DNA from: Bacteroidota bacterium
Lineage (GTDB): Bacteria > Bacteroidota > Bacteroidia > Bacteroidales > Porphyromonadaceae
NCBI GenBank assembly: GCA_023395395.1
Contig: JAEWZH010000018.1
Location: forward strand, 46,652-110,651
Length of the DNA stretch: 64,000 nucleotides
Direction of reading: 5' to 3'
The notes under the pieces were generated by a model that searched no databases, was not told where the DNA came from, and was given only the letters and a program-made list of their open reading frames with translations. Below are positions 9,335 to 18,960 of this stretch, in pieces (the stretch's first letter is position 1; each line of letters begins with the position of its first letter). The translations under genes and the position numbers were made by a program.

Positions 9335-10444
9335 ATGATAACTTCAGACCAATTACAAGAAGTATTGGAGCGCAGGGATGCTCTCAAGGGTTATCTCGAT
9401 ATCGATACCAAACTGATACAGCTCAAAGAGGAGGAGCTTCGCACTCATGATCCACACTTTTGGGATGATCCTGTCAAAGCGCAGGCTCAGATGAAGGTCG
9501 TACAAGGACTGAAGCACTGGATAGATGATTTTAATGATATCGACACTCAAGCCAATGAGCTTCAGCTCGCCTTTGAGTACATCAAGGAAAATCTGGTCTC
9601 CGAGGAAGAAATCGATGCTCTTTATGCCAAGGCAATAGAGACACTTGCTGATATCGAACTCCGTAATATGCTTCGCAATGAGGAGGATAAGATGGGCGCA
9701 GTACTCAAAATAAACGCTGGTGCAGGAGGGACTGAAGCGCAAGACTGGGCATCCATGCTGGTACGTATGTATCATCGCTGGTGTGAAGATCAGGGCTACA
9801 AAGTGACTGTGACTAACTGGCAGGATGGAGATGATGCAGGTGTCAAGACGGTTACCCTACAGGTGGAGGGAGAGCTCGCTTATGGATTCCTCAAGAGTGA
9901 AAATGGAGTGCATCGTCTAGTACGTGTATCACCCTACAACGCTCAAGGCAAGCGTATGACCTCTTTTGCCTCCGTATTTGTAGTGCCACTCGTAGACGAC
10001 ACTATTGAGATTGAGATCAATCAGGGATTGATGACGTGGGAGACTTTCCGTTCCGGTGGAGCTGGGGGGCAGAACGTAAATAAGGTGGAGACAGGTGTAC
10101 GACTCAGATATATGTACACAGATTCCGATACGGGTGAGACAGAGGAGATTATTATCGAGAATACCGAAACCCGTAGTCAGCTTGATAATCGTGAAAATGC
10201 CAAACGTCTGCTCCGATCACAGCTATATGACAAAGAAATTCAACGACGCAACAAAGCTAAAGCCGCTATCGAGGGTTCCAAGAAAAAGATAGAGTGGGGC
10301 TCGCAGATTAGGAGCTATGTCTTCGACGACAGGAGAGTCAAAGATCACCGGACAAATCACCAGACCTCAGACGTAGATGGGGTAATGGATGGTAAGATTA
10401 GCCCATTCATTAAAGCCTACCTCATGGAGTTTGGTGGAGAATGA
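9335..10444 (+). CDS. prfB: peptide chain release factor 2
   Basis: RF2 releases finished peptides at UGA and UAA. The catalytic GGQ loop is seen in RSGGAGGQNVNKVET, and the codon-recognition region reads RLVRVSPYNAQGKRMTSF, so the SPF tripeptide of E. coli RF2 is SPY here. The length of 369 residues is normal. The gene is one unbroken frame: the programmed +1 frameshift with an internal UGA used by many bacteria to regulate RF2 is absent. The start is fixed by the promoter 30 bases upstream. efp follows after 47 bases, making a small translation-factor cluster. Confidence 0.98.
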   Translation: MITSDQLQEVLERRDALKGYLDIDTKLIQLKEEELRTHDPHFWDDPVKAQAQMKVVQGLKHWIDDFNDIDTQANELQLAFEYIKENLVSEEEIDALYAKAIETLADIELRNMLRNEEDKMGAVLKINAGAGGTEAQDWASMLVRMYHRWCEDQGYKVTVTNWQDGDDAGVKTVTLQVEGELAYGFLKSENGVHRLVRVSPYNAQGKRMTSFASVFVVPLVDDTIEIEINQGLMTWETFRSGGAGGQNVNKVETGVRLRYMYTDSDTGETEEIIIENTETRSQLDNRENAKRLLRSQLYDKEIQRRNKAKAAIEGSKKKIEWGSQIRSYVFDDRRVKDHRTNHQTSDVDGVMDGKISPFIKAYLMEFGGE

Positions 10445-10491
10445 AAAATAGGTAATGGTAATAAATCAAATATACAGACAGAACTAATTTT

Positions 10492-11064
10492 ATGGCTACT
10501 ACAGCAGACTTTCGTAATGGTATGTGTCTTGAGATTGACGGCACTCCATTTGTGATTGTGGAATTTCTACACGTAAAGCCGGGCAAGGGTCCTGCATTCG
10601 TTCGTACTAAGCTCCGCAATCTCTCCAACGGGCGTATCCTAGAAAAGACTTGGAACTCAGGCGTCAAGGTGGATGAGATTCGTATCGAGCGCCGCCCATA
10701 TCAGTTCCTATACAAAGATGAGATGGGTCTTGTATTTATGCACGCTGAGACCTACGAGCAGATTCATATCCCTGAGGAGCGTATTGAGGGTGTCCAATTT
10801 TTGAGAGAGGGCGATATGACCGAAGCAATGGTACACGCCGAGAAGGAAGAGGTACTTACTTGTGAGCTCCCGAGTCACGTGACTCTTCAAATTACCTATA
10901 CCGAGCCGGGCGTAAAGGGTGATACCGCAAGCGGTAATGCCACCAAGCCAGCTACTGTAGAGACGGGGGCAGAGGTTAGAGTCCCTCTATTTATTGAAAA
11001 TGGAGAGATGATAGTGGTCGATACACGCACAGCCAGCTATGTACGTCGCGCTAAGGAGGCATAA
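10492..11064 (+). CDS. efp: translation elongation factor P
   Basis: EF-P helps ribosomes through polyproline stretches. The 190-residue protein has the KOW-like N-domain with the loop KPGKGPAF, in which Lys32 is the position modified in other bacteria, and two OB domains ending in a typical [20 protein letters not shown] stretch. No modification enzyme is encoded nearby. It lies between prfB and a hairpin at 11117 and may be co-transcribed with prfB. Confidence 0.98.
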   Translation: MATTADFRNGMCLEIDGTPFVIVEFLHVKPGKGPAFVRTKLRNLSNGRILEKTWNSGVKVDEIRIERRPYQFLYKDEMGLVFMHAETYEQIHIPEERIEGVQFLREGDMTEAMVHAEKEEVLTCELPSHVTLQITYTEPGVKGDTASGNATKPATVETGAEVRVPLFIENGEMIVVDTRTASYVRRAKEA

Positions 11065-11116
11065 TTTGCTTTAATCTACAAAGAGTCGTAATTATATTAT
11101 TGACTCCATCATAATA

Positions 11117-11155
11117 GGGTGACTACGATGATCGTTGTGATTTTCATGGTCACCC
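11117..11155 (+). terminator. hairpin after efp
   Basis: GGGTGAC (11117-11123) pairs with GTCACCC (11149-11155), with more partial pairing inside. The T-tail is weak. Confidence 0.55.
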
Positions 11156-11197
11156 ATTGTTATATTGAAATAGTGGGGAAATAGAGAAACTTATTAG

Positions 11198-11205
11198 TAT
11201 ATTTG
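11198..11205 (+). promoter_or_regulatory. -7 element for trmB
   Basis: TATATTTG fits TAnnTTTG and lies 28 bases before the trmB ATG. A -33 box is not obvious. Confidence 0.6.
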
Positions 11206-11233
11206 CGGAGGGGGATAGGGATGATAACTATTG

Positions 11234-12004
11234 ATGAGTAAAAATAAACTGACTAAGTTTGCCGAGTTAGATGCTCTGCCTAACGTACTTCAGTTCCCCT
11301 TCAGAGTGATGGCGGAGACAGGGTACGCTTTCCCGTATAAAGGGGTATGGGACAGAGAGGTCTTTGGTAATGACCACCCCATTATCGTAGAGCTGGGTTG
11401 CGGTCGTGGCGAGTATACAGTGGAGCTAGCGCGAAGACATCCCGAGCACAACTATATTGGAATAGACATCAAAGGCAATCGTATGTGGAGTGGCGCTGTC
11501 AAAGCGCACAATGAGGGATTGGATAATGTCCGCTTCCTGCGCACAGAGATAGAGTTGCTCTCATATTTTTTTGCAGAAGGGGAGCTTTCGGAATTGTGGC
11601 TTACGTTTCCTGATCCACAGATGAAGAAACGGAGAAAGCGTCTGACTGCGACCAATTTTTTGACGATGTATAAGAGAGTGCTTGGCGATCCGATGATACT
11701 GAACTTAAAGAGTGACAGCACATTTCTCTTTATCTATACAAAGTTGGTGGCGAGGGAGAATGGTCTCTCTATCTTGGAAGAATATACGAACCTCCATAGC
11801 GAAGCCGATAAAGACTCTGACTTGAGGACTATCGAGACTTATTACGAGAGCCAATGGAAGGCAAGGGGCATAGATATAAAGTATCTGAAGATTGCACTAG
11901 CATCTCTCTCGGATAATCCAGTGGAGCCCGAGGAAGAGATAGAAATGGATGGCTACAGGAGCTACTCGAGAAGCAAACGAAGTGAGCTAGAAAGTACTAA
12001 GTGA
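11234..12004 (+). CDS. trmB: tRNA (guanine-N7)-methyltransferase
   Basis: TrmB methylates G46 in the variable loop of tRNA using SAM. The SAM-binding segment is IIVELGCGRGEYTVELA followed by YIGIDIKGNRMW, and the family motif is seen in LWLTFPDPQMKKRRKRLT. The protein has 256 residues from the ATG at 11234; a TTG three bases earlier is possible but less likely. Its stop codon overlaps the start of mrp (ATGA), so the two are translationally coupled. Confidence 0.96.
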   Translation: MSKNKLTKFAELDALPNVLQFPFRVMAETGYAFPYKGVWDREVFGNDHPIIVELGCGRGEYTVELARRHPEHNYIGIDIKGNRMWSGAVKAHNEGLDNVRFLRTEIELLSYFFAEGELSELWLTFPDPQMKKRRKRLTATNFLTMYKRVLGDPMILNLKSDSTFLFIYTKLVARENGLSILEEYTNLHSEADKDSDLRTIETYYESQWKARGIDIKYLKIALASLSDNPVEPEEEIEMDGYRSYSRSKRSELESTK

Positions 12005-13119
12005 TGAAGCAAATAACAGAGCAAGCAATCCTAGATGCACTAAAGACCATAAAGTACCCCGGTGAAGATGTCAATATCGTCGCCAGTGGGATGGTACAGA
12101 ATGATATTGTGATAGAGGGACGAAAGGTTTCATTTTCAATTAGATTTAAGAAGTCTAAGGATCCATTTCATAAGTCAATCATCAAGACTGCAGAGGCAGT
12201 ACTGAAGAATATGGTGGCTGAAGATATGGAGATTCAGGGGAATATCACCCCAGTGTTTCCCGAACTATCCAAGGCTCCTGAGGCTGATGTAATCCTTCCT
12301 GGGGTAAAGAATATTGTCGCCATTCATTCTGGAAAAGGAGGGGTGGGAAAGTCTACAGTGACAGCTAATCTTGCTGTCGCTCTTTCTGCAGCTGGTTATA
12401 AGGTAGGGCTATTAGACGCAGATATCTATGGTCCTTCGATGCCTAGGATGTTGGGGTTGGAAGGAAGCCGCCCTATGATGGTAGAGGTAGATGGAAAAGA
12501 GTTGATTGAGACTCCGACTAGCTACGGTGTTAAACTCCTTTCCATTGGTTTTTTCGTCAATAAAGAGGATGCAGTCGTATGGCGTGGTACCATGGCGAGC
12601 AATGCTATGGGGCAGCTAATACGCGAGGGTAATTGGGGCGAGCTCGATTTTCTTCTCGTAGACCTACCTCCAGGTACTTCTGACATCCACCTTTCATTGA
12701 TACAAACTCTCGGGCTCACAGGTGCTGTAGTGGTAACTACGCCACAAGATGTTGCGATTGATGATGCGAGGAAAGGACTCAATATGTTTAAGGACGAAAA
12801 GATTAATGTCCCTGTGCTCGGAATCGTGGAGAATATGGCGTGGTTTACGCCCGCTGAATTACCTCAAAATCGCTATTACATCTTTGGAAAAGACGGAGGT
12901 AAGCACCTTGCAGAGGAGAGCGACGTGGCGTTACTGGGTCAGATACCTCTTGTGCAGAGTGTACGTGAGGGTGCTGATGAGGGAAAACCAGTCGCATCGA
13001 CAGATGATACAGTGATGGGGGTTGCCTTTAGAAATGTAGCTGAAAATTTAGTAGCAGCGGTGGAGAAACGCAATCGAGAGCTTCCCCCAACCCAAAAAGT
13101 GCATGTGAGTAGAAAATAG
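12004..13119 (+). CDS. mrp: Mrp/ApbC/NBP35-type P-loop ATPase without cysteines
   Basis: Mrp proteins carry or insert Fe-S clusters. The N-terminal 80 residues form a MIP18-like domain; the ATPase follows with the deviant Walker A SGKGGVGKST, DADIYGPSMPRMLG and the VDLPPGTSD switch region. In typical Mrp a CxxC near the C-terminus holds a bridging cluster. Here the matching region reads VENMAWFTPAELPQNRYYIFG and the translated protein contains no cysteine at all. The ATPase core looks intact, so this is a working gene with an altered or lost cluster site. The start overlaps the trmB stop; a GTG at 12001 is an alternative. Confidence 0.95.
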   Translation: MKQITEQAILDALKTIKYPGEDVNIVASGMVQNDIVIEGRKVSFSIRFKKSKDPFHKSIIKTAEAVLKNMVAEDMEIQGNITPVFPELSKAPEADVILPGVKNIVAIHSGKGGVGKSTVTANLAVALSAAGYKVGLLDADIYGPSMPRMLGLEGSRPMMVEVDGKELIETPTSYGVKLLSIGFFVNKEDAVVWRGTMASNAMGQLIREGNWGELDFLLVDLPPGTSDIHLSLIQTLGLTGAVVVTTPQDVAIDDARKGLNMFKDEKINVPVLGIVENMAWFTPAELPQNRYYIFGKDGGKHLAEESDVALLGQIPLVQSVREGADEGKPVASTDDTVMGVAFRNVAENLVAAVEKRNRELPPTQKVHVSRK

Positions 13120-13146
13120 AATATTTTTTGCCAATCTAAGTTTTAT

Positions 13147-14598
13147 ATGAATACTGTAGAACCAACTATTGATGAGGGGCGTAGCAATCCCTTAAATGAC
13201 CTAATGAAGTGGGTGAGTGGGATTAACCCCTCAGTCTTTATGTTCCTAGCTGCCATCCTGGCAATTATTTTTGCTAATACTGGACTGCTAGGGATATATT
13301 CATCAATTCTTGATGCTCCTGTAAACTTGGAGATAGGGGGCTATAAATTCTTCCAACATCATGACAGAGCTATGACACTGGCGGAGTTTGTCAATGATGG
13401 TTTGATGGTGCTTTTCTTCTTCAGCGTAGGACTAGAGATAAAGCGAGAAATGGTCGATGGTTCGCTTAGTTCATTTCGTAAAGCAATGCTGCCAGTAATT
13501 GCAGCAGTGGGAGGTATGATTATGCCGGTATTGATATTCCTAATGGTGGAAAATCAGGATCCCGTCGCACTCCGTGGTATGGCTATTCCTATGGCTACAG
13601 ATATTGCTTTTGCTTTGGCTGTATTAGGGCTTTTGGGAAAGCGGGTGCCAGTGACACTCAAATTATTTTTGATGGCACTAGCTGTTGTGGATGATATAGG
13701 CGGTATTTTGGTGATTGCTATTTTTTACTCCGCGGGTATTCAGTGGACACCACTTCTACTTGGATTATTGACATTAGCTCTATCGCTCTACTTCTCCAGG
13801 AAAGGCGTTGCGAAGAGCGGGGTCTACTATATATTGCTGTTTATTGTGTGGACACTCTTTATGCACTCCGGTATTCACTCTACAATTGCGGGCGTATTAC
13901 TGGCTCTTACAATTCCTCACAAGCCTACGCTTCGCCCCGATGAATTAGAGCCAGATATGCGTAAGATAGATTATCGTATCGCTACTGCAAAGGAACCAGG
14001 ATATGAACAGAAGGATTTCCTTGACGACGATTATCTTGAAGATCTGCGCAGAGCACAGAGTCGTATTCATCGCACAATATCACCGGTACAGTGCATGGAG
14101 CATGAGGTAAATCCATTGGTTCAATATTTTGTCCTTCCGCTGTTTGCTTTCAGTAATGCTGGTATCAACTTTAGTGGTATGGGTGAATCAAGTCTATTCG
14201 CTGTCGCCATAGCTGTGGCAGCTGCACTCTTCTTTGGAAAACTTCTTGGAATCTTTGGATTTACCTATATTTTTACCAAACTTAAGGTAGTAAAGATGAC
14301 TCCAGGAATGACCTATGGAAATGTATTTGGTATATCAATGCTTGGAGGGATTGGATTTACGGTATCTCTTTTCATCGCTTCATTGGCATTTATCGGGGTA
14401 GGTGATTTAGGAGTGGAATATCTCAATATGGCAAAACTAGGCATCATTATTGGTACTTTAGTTTCAGGTATCATTGGAGTACTGGTACTCAATGCCATCC
14501 TGAAAAAAGAGGAACAGAAAGGCTTGGGGGTTAGTAGCCAAGAGTACAAGGATTATATGCAACAATTCAAAAATAGTAACACATACTCAGAGGAGTGA
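13147..14598 (+). CDS. nhaA: Na+/H+ antiporter NhaA
   Basis: NhaA exports sodium in exchange for protons across the inner membrane. The protein has 483 residues and about twelve hydrophobic segments. The family core is clear: PMATDIAFALAVLGLLGKRVP and the ion-binding Asp pair in ALAVVDDIGGILVIAIFYS. A hydrophilic loop around residues 265-320 is longer than in E. coli NhaA (388 residues), as in other Bacteroidetes copies. It starts 27 bases after mrp without a terminator between, so it may share that transcript. Confidence 0.97.
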   Translation: MNTVEPTIDEGRSNPLNDLMKWVSGINPSVFMFLAAILAIIFANTGLLGIYSSILDAPVNLEIGGYKFFQHHDRAMTLAEFVNDGLMVLFFFSVGLEIKREMVDGSLSSFRKAMLPVIAAVGGMIMPVLIFLMVENQDPVALRGMAIPMATDIAFALAVLGLLGKRVPVTLKLFLMALAVVDDIGGILVIAIFYSAGIQWTPLLLGLLTLALSLYFSRKGVAKSGVYYILLFIVWTLFMHSGIHSTIAGVLLALTIPHKPTLRPDELEPDMRKIDYRIATAKEPGYEQKDFLDDDYLEDLRRAQSRIHRTISPVQCMEHEVNPLVQYFVLPLFAFSNAGINFSGMGESSLFAVAIAVAAALFFGKLLGIFGFTYIFTKLKVVKMTPGMTYGNVFGISMLGGIGFTVSLFIASLAFIGVGDLGVEYLNMAKLGIIIGTLVSGIIGVLVLNAILKKEEQKGLGVSSQEYKDYMQQFKNSNTYSEE

Positions 14599-14651
14599 AT
14601 TGTGTTTCTAGTGAGAGGAAAGAAGTGTAAATTAATTATGAGTATTTGATT

Positions 14652-15068
14652 ATGGCAATTGTAAAAGAGTTTAAGGAGTTTGTAAACCGTGGTAACGTTG
14701 TAGATATGGCGGTGGGTGTAGTGATTGGTGGCGCATTTGGAAAGATTGTCGCCTCATTTGTCAATGATGTATTGATGCCCCCACTTGGATTGCTACTTGG
14801 TGGAATGGACTTCAAGGAATTGAAGTGGATTATGCAGCCAGGTACACTCGATGAGGCAGGACAGATGGTCGGTGAGGTCGCTTTGAATTATGGAATGTTT
14901 ATCCAAAGTGTCATTGACTTCTTCATCATCGCTTTTGCAATCTTTATGTTGATCAAGGGTATGAATAAGCTGAAGCGCGAGAAGCCGGCTGAGCCTGAGG
15001 CTCCAGCACCAAAGGCGGAAGATGTCGTATTGCTTGAGGAGATACGTGATCTGCTTAAGAATAAGTAA
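14652..15068 (+). CDS. mscL: large-conductance mechanosensitive channel
   Basis: MscL opens when membrane tension rises in hypo-osmotic shock. The N-terminal segment [30 protein letters not shown] is followed by the first membrane helix and the [11 protein letters not shown] signature; the second helix lies near residues 78-100, and a charged Pro/Ala/Glu tail closes the 138-residue protein. The frame could begin at a TTG at 14646, but the ATG at 14652 fits the family start. It follows nhaA, so two osmotic-stress genes are neighbours. Confidence 0.97.
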   Translation: MAIVKEFKEFVNRGNVVDMAVGVVIGGAFGKIVASFVNDVLMPPLGLLLGGMDFKELKWIMQPGTLDEAGQMVGEVALNYGMFIQSVIDFFIIAFAIFMLIKGMNKLKREKPAEPEAPAPKAEDVVLLEEIRDLLKNK

Positions 15069-15102
15069 GAGTCTATCATAATAAGCCAGCTTATTATAGC
15101 AG

Positions 15103-15139
15103 AGTCGCTACTAAGAGTATACCACTCTTAGTAGCGACT
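15103..15139 (+). terminator. terminator after mscL
   Basis: A perfect 16-bp stem (15103-15118 with 15124-15139) with a five-base loop is followed by a T-rich tail. A smaller hairpin (15078-15085 with 15090-15097) precedes it. Confidence 0.9.
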
Positions 15140-15408
15140 TTTATATTTTGGGAAACTATTGGATTCTATGACAATCTATAATTTACTATTGGAGTTATGA
15201 TGTAATTATCTATATACTCATTTATAATCGTATAGATATGTGTATATTGGATTGGTAGATTATCTCTATTTGCGTGATTAAAATTGAAAGTTTTGGACAA
15301 CTTATCGATTAATTAGATTACCTTTGTTGTCCAATATGGAAGATAATCGAACTGTAGCAATTGCTATTTTTGTGAGAGAATCATTACAACAATATAATAA
15401 ACAACTCT
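15140..15408. other. AT-rich leader region before nrdJ
   Basis: Apart from the -7 element at 15319 this stretch holds no gene. I looked for a cobalamin riboswitch and for paired NrdR boxes and recognised neither. The predicted 5' leader is about 80 bases. Confidence 0.6.
15319..15326 (+). promoter_or_regulatory. -7 element for nrdJ
   Basis: TACCTTTG matches TAnnTTTG. A TTTG at 15292-15295 lies 23 bases upstream, slightly farther than usual. Confidence 0.6.
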
Positions 15409-17964
15409 ATGAGCAAGAACGTCTACGACTTCGACGAAGTTTATCAATCCACACTCGAGTACTTTGAGGGTGATGAGTTGGCGGCTAAGGTATGGAGCAC
15501 TAAGTATGCACTTAAAGATGATAAAGGGCGTATATTAGAAAAAACTCCCACTGATATGCACCGCCGTATCGCTTCTGAAATCGCCCGTATTGAGGCTAAG
15601 TACCCTAATCCATTGAGCGAGCAGGAAATTTTTAATTTGATGGACCACTTCCGTTACATTGTGCCACAAGGAAGCCCAATGACGGGAATAGGAAATGACT
15701 ATCAGGTGGCTTCGCTATCCAATTGTTTCGTGATAGGTATGGATGGCTATGCAGATAGCTATGGCGGTATCTTCAAGATGGATGAGGAGCAGGTGCAGTT
15801 GATGAAGCGTCGCGGAGGCGTGGGACAAGATCTCTCGTATATCCGCCCATCTGGTTCGCCAGTGAAAAACTCCGCCCTCACCTCTACAGGTTTGGTTTCC
15901 TTCATGAATAGGTACTCCAATTCTACCCGAGAAGTCGCCCAAGATGGTCGTAGAGGAGCGCTCATGCTTTCTGTATCTATTCAGCACCCAGATAGCGAGG
16001 CTTTTATAGATGCTAAGCTAGAGGAAGGCAAGATTACCGGAGCTAATATCTCAGTGCGAATTTCTGATGAATTTATGCGTGCTGTGGTAGACGATACCGA
16101 CTATACTCTGCAGTATCCAATCGAGGTACACGATCCTAAGGTTAAACGTACCATTAGGGCACGTGACTTGTGGGAAAAGATTATCCACAATGCTTGGAAG
16201 AGTGCAGAGCCGGGTGTGCTTTTTTGGGATACCATCATCAAAGAGTCGCTCCCTGATTGCTATGCCGACCTTGGGTTCCGCACTATTTCTACCAATCCTT
16301 GTGGCGAAATCCCTCTTTGCCCTTATGATAGTTGTAGATTGCTGGCAATAAATCTCTATGGCTACGTAGAACATCCATTTACAGATAAGGCAAAGTTTAA
16401 CTTCGAACTCTTTAAGGAGCACGTAGCTTATGCCCAAAGGATTATGGATGATATTATCGATCTTGAGAGTGAGAAAATCGATCAAATCATCGCTAAGATA
16501 GAGAGCGATCCTGAGTCAGATGATGTAAAACGGACTGAGCTAGAGCTTTGGCAAAAAATCCGTCGCAAGACTCTAATGGGGCGCCGTACAGGTGTCGGAA
16601 TTACTGCAGAGGGGGATATGTTGGCTGCACTAGGGTTCCGCTATGGGACAGAGGAGGCTACAACCCACGCTGTGAAGGTGCAGAAGACTCTTGCTCTTGC
16701 GGCCTATGGCAGTTCAGTAACCATGGCTCGTGAGCGTGGTGCTTTTGAGGTGTATGATGCGAAGCGAGAGGCAAATAACCCGATGATTCTGCGTATTAAG
16801 GCTGCCGACCCTAAGCTCTACGACAACATGGTCAAATATGGTAGGCGTAATATTGCATGTCTGACGATTGCCCCAACAGGTTCGACTAGCATCATGACTC
16901 AGACCACATCGGGTATCGAACCCGTATTTATGCCTGTTTACAAGCGTAGACGTAAGATTAATAGTAATGAAGCTGAGAATTCTAAGGCAACCTTTGTAGA
17001 TGAAGTAGGTGATCAGTGGGAGGAGTATATTGTCTACCACCATCACTTCAAGACTTGGATGAAGGCTAACGGTTACGATATTTCCAAAGATTATACCCAA
17101 GAGGAAATTGACCAACTGGTGGAAAAGTCACCCTACTACAAAGCTACTTCAAACGACGTGGATTGGGTGGCAAAGGTGTGCATGCAGGGTCAGATGCAAA
17201 AGTGGGTAGACCACTCTATCAGTGTGACGGTAAATCTCCCTAGCGATGTAGACGAAGCACTTGTCAATGAGCTTTATATCACGGCTTGGAGAGAGGGATG
17301 TAAAGGTTGTACGATTTATCGTGATGGTAGCCGTGCAGGCGTCTTGGTCGCAGCAGAGAAGAAGAAAAAGAGGGAAGATAAGTCTGCCGATGAGACAGCT
17401 GAACAACCAACTGCATTGCCTTCCAAACGCCCAATCGAGCTTGAGGCTGACATCGTACGTTTTCAAAATAATAAAGAGAGATGGATCGCCTTTATCGGAT
17501 TGGTCGATGGGCGCCCTTATGAGATATTTACAGGTATTGATGACGAAGATGAAGGTCTATTTATTCCTAAACGAGTCAATAAGGGTCTTATCATCAAGGC
17601 AATAGATCCTGATGGCACCAAGCATTACGATTTTCAATATTCCAATAAGCGTGGACTGAAAGTAACTGTCGAGGCTTTAGACACTAAGTTTAATCCAGAA
17701 TTCTGGAACTATGCTAAGCTTATTAGTGGTGTGCTTCGCTACGGTATGCCTATCGATCAGGTAATACAACTCGTACAAGCCATGGAGCTTAATGATGAGT
17801 CTATCAACACTTGGAAAAATGGTGTAGAACGTGCACTCCGGAAGTATGTACAGAGCGGGCAAAAGGCGAGTGGACAGACTTGTCCTTCTTGTGGTGCTGA
17901 GGATTTGGTTTACCAAGAGGGTTGCTTGATTTGCCAAAGCTGTGGTAACTCCAAGTGCGGTTGA
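15409..17964 (+). CDS. nrdJ: adenosylcobalamin-dependent (class II) ribonucleotide reductase
   Basis: This enzyme makes deoxyribonucleotides with a B12-derived radical, with or without oxygen. The active-site stretch TNPCGEIPL holds Cys298, and the region IAPTGSTSIM is the usual end of the barrel. A spacer of about 40 charged residues near 650 leads into a C-terminal domain that closes with a zinc-ribbon-like CPSCG...CQSCGNSKCG, carrying the redox cysteines that re-reduce the active site. The length of 851 residues fits. It is transcribed alone, with its own promoter. No riboswitch is visible although the enzyme needs B12. A long hairpin made of 22-bp repeat units follows the stop. Confidence 0.96.
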   Translation: MSKNVYDFDEVYQSTLEYFEGDELAAKVWSTKYALKDDKGRILEKTPTDMHRRIASEIARIEAKYPNPLSEQEIFNLMDHFRYIVPQGSPMTGIGNDYQVASLSNCFVIGMDGYADSYGGIFKMDEEQVQLMKRRGGVGQDLSYIRPSGSPVKNSALTSTGLVSFMNRYSNSTREVAQDGRRGALMLSVSIQHPDSEAFIDAKLEEGKITGANISVRISDEFMRAVVDDTDYTLQYPIEVHDPKVKRTIRARDLWEKIIHNAWKSAEPGVLFWDTIIKESLPDCYADLGFRTISTNPCGEIPLCPYDSCRLLAINLYGYVEHPFTDKAKFNFELFKEHVAYAQRIMDDIIDLESEKIDQIIAKIESDPESDDVKRTELELWQKIRRKTLMGRRTGVGITAEGDMLAALGFRYGTEEATTHAVKVQKTLALAAYGSSVTMARERGAFEVYDAKREANNPMILRIKAADPKLYDNMVKYGRRNIACLTIAPTGSTSIMTQTTSGIEPVFMPVYKRRRKINSNEAENSKATFVDEVGDQWEEYIVYHHHFKTWMKANGYDISKDYTQEEIDQLVEKSPYYKATSNDVDWVAKVCMQGQMQKWVDHSISVTVNLPSDVDEALVNELYITAWREGCKGCTIYRDGSRAGVLVAAEKKKKREDKSADETAEQPTALPSKRPIELEADIVRFQNNKERWIAFIGLVDGRPYEIFTGIDDEDEGLFIPKRVNKGLIIKAIDPDGTKHYDFQYSNKRGLKVTVEALDTKFNPEFWNYAKLISGVLRYGMPIDQVIQLVQAMELNDESINTWKNGVERALRKYVQSGQKASGQTCPSCGAEDLVYQEGCLICQSCGNSKCG

Positions 17965-17992
17965 TCTAATGAAGACGGTATAGGATACGTCT

Positions 17993-18074
17993 CTCCTCTA
18001 TAGAAAACATTTCACTCCGATATAGATTCGTCTCGACAAATCTATATCGGAGTGAAATATTTTCTATAGAGGAG
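17993..18074. repeat. 22-bp palindrome array B forming a 36-bp hairpin
   Basis: Two arms (17993-18028 and 18039-18074) are complementary over 36 bases with one G-T wobble, around a 10-base loop. The same stretch can be read as four 12-base units at 17995, 18017, 18039 and 18061, exactly 22 apart. It lies between the convergent ends of nrdJ and lpxH and probably acts as a two-way terminator. The 15-mer TATAGATTCGTCTCG (18021-18035) recurs in array D at 63613-63627. Confidence 0.93.
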
Positions 18075-18081
18075 TTTCTGT

Positions 18082-18894
18082 CTACCGATTGATGCCGAAC
18101 GGCAGGTGTACCTGTGATTCGATATTAGTCTGGTGCTCAGTTTCTTCAAATGTATCAATGGAAAAAGTGGTTCCATCCCATCTTGCATAGCTAAAGTGGC
18201 TAATCCAATCGCCTAGGATGGCGATACGGCTCTTGTCGCTGAGCATCAAATCAAGTACGATATGTCGGTGTCCAAAGATAAAGAAATTGGGTTGTTTCCC
18301 TTCTGTTTGCCTATTCAGATATTGTTTGGCATATTGTACTAAGTATTCGTTTTGCTCACCTTTATACTGTTGCTCACTGAGATTTTTCATCCCTTTCCTC
18401 CGGCTATGTAGCGCCCATCTATGGGCAAGGCCTACGGTAAACCAAGGATGGATACTTGCATAGAGTTTTTGACAAAAACGATTGTGGAAAATTGCTCTGA
18501 TGAAGCGAAACCCTTTGTCTGCTTGGACAAACTCGTCACCATGAGCAATGTAGAACTTCTTGCCGAGTAATTCAAAGGTGGTTGGCTCACGGTGCACCTG
18601 ACAACCAATCTCCTCCGAGAGATAATCAAATATCCAAACATCGTGATTGCCGGTAAAAAAGTGAATCTCTACTCCTTTGTCAGCTAAATTGGCTAGTTTG
18701 CCAAGTACTCGGATGTAGCCACGAGGGACTACATACTTATACTCAAACCAATAGTCAAAGATGTCGCCGACAAGAAATAGATGTGTGGCATCATGCTCAA
18801 TGAAATCGAGCCAGCGAACAAATTTGCGCTCCACTTCTATGGCATTTTGATGGAAATATGCTCCAAAGTGCATATCTGATGCAAAGTATATCAT
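18082..18894 (-). CDS. lpxH: UDP-2,3-diacylglucosamine diphosphatase, LpxH-type calcineurin-like phosphoesterase
   Basis: LpxH splits UDP-2,3-diacylglucosamine to lipid X in lipid A synthesis. The metal-binding motifs of the family appear in order: FASDMHFG (D7, H9), GDIFDYWFEY, TGNHDVW, IAHGDEF and FGHRH. The 270-residue length is a little above the E. coli enzyme, as usual in Bacteroidetes. It is the last gene of a minus-strand run that begins with parC; the gap to the preceding MIP18 gene is 66 bases without a clear terminator. Confidence 0.92.
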   Translation of the reverse strand: MIYFASDMHFGAYFHQNAIEVERKFVRWLDFIEHDATHLFLVGDIFDYWFEYKYVVPRGYIRVLGKLANLADKGVEIHFFTGNHDVWIFDYLSEEIGCQVHREPTTFELLGKKFYIAHGDEFVQADKGFRFIRAIFHNRFCQKLYASIHPWFTVGLAHRWALHSRRKGMKNLSEQQYKGEQNEYLVQYAKQYLNRQTEGKQPNFFIFGHRHIVLDLMLSDKSRIAILGDWISHFSYARWDGTTFSIDTFEETEHQTNIESQVHLPFGINR

Positions 18895-18960
18895 CTTTTC
18901 ACTAATGCTTTGAGCATAGGTATACTATTATCGCAGATAAACCTCACCTATCGACCAAGG

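Noticed and set aside
9335..10444. A programmed frameshift in prfB
   Set aside because: The gene is a single open frame with no internal UGA near codon 25, so the classic autoregulatory frameshift is absent.
15140..15408. A cobalamin riboswitch before the B12-dependent nrdJ
   Set aside because: The conserved B12-box sequence was not found in the leader and the leader is too short for the full aptamer.
15336..15467. An upstream ORF of 43 codons in the nrdJ leader, overlapping the nrdJ start
   Set aside because: It has an ATG but no conserved regulatory peptide pattern; overlap in another frame is easily due to chance.
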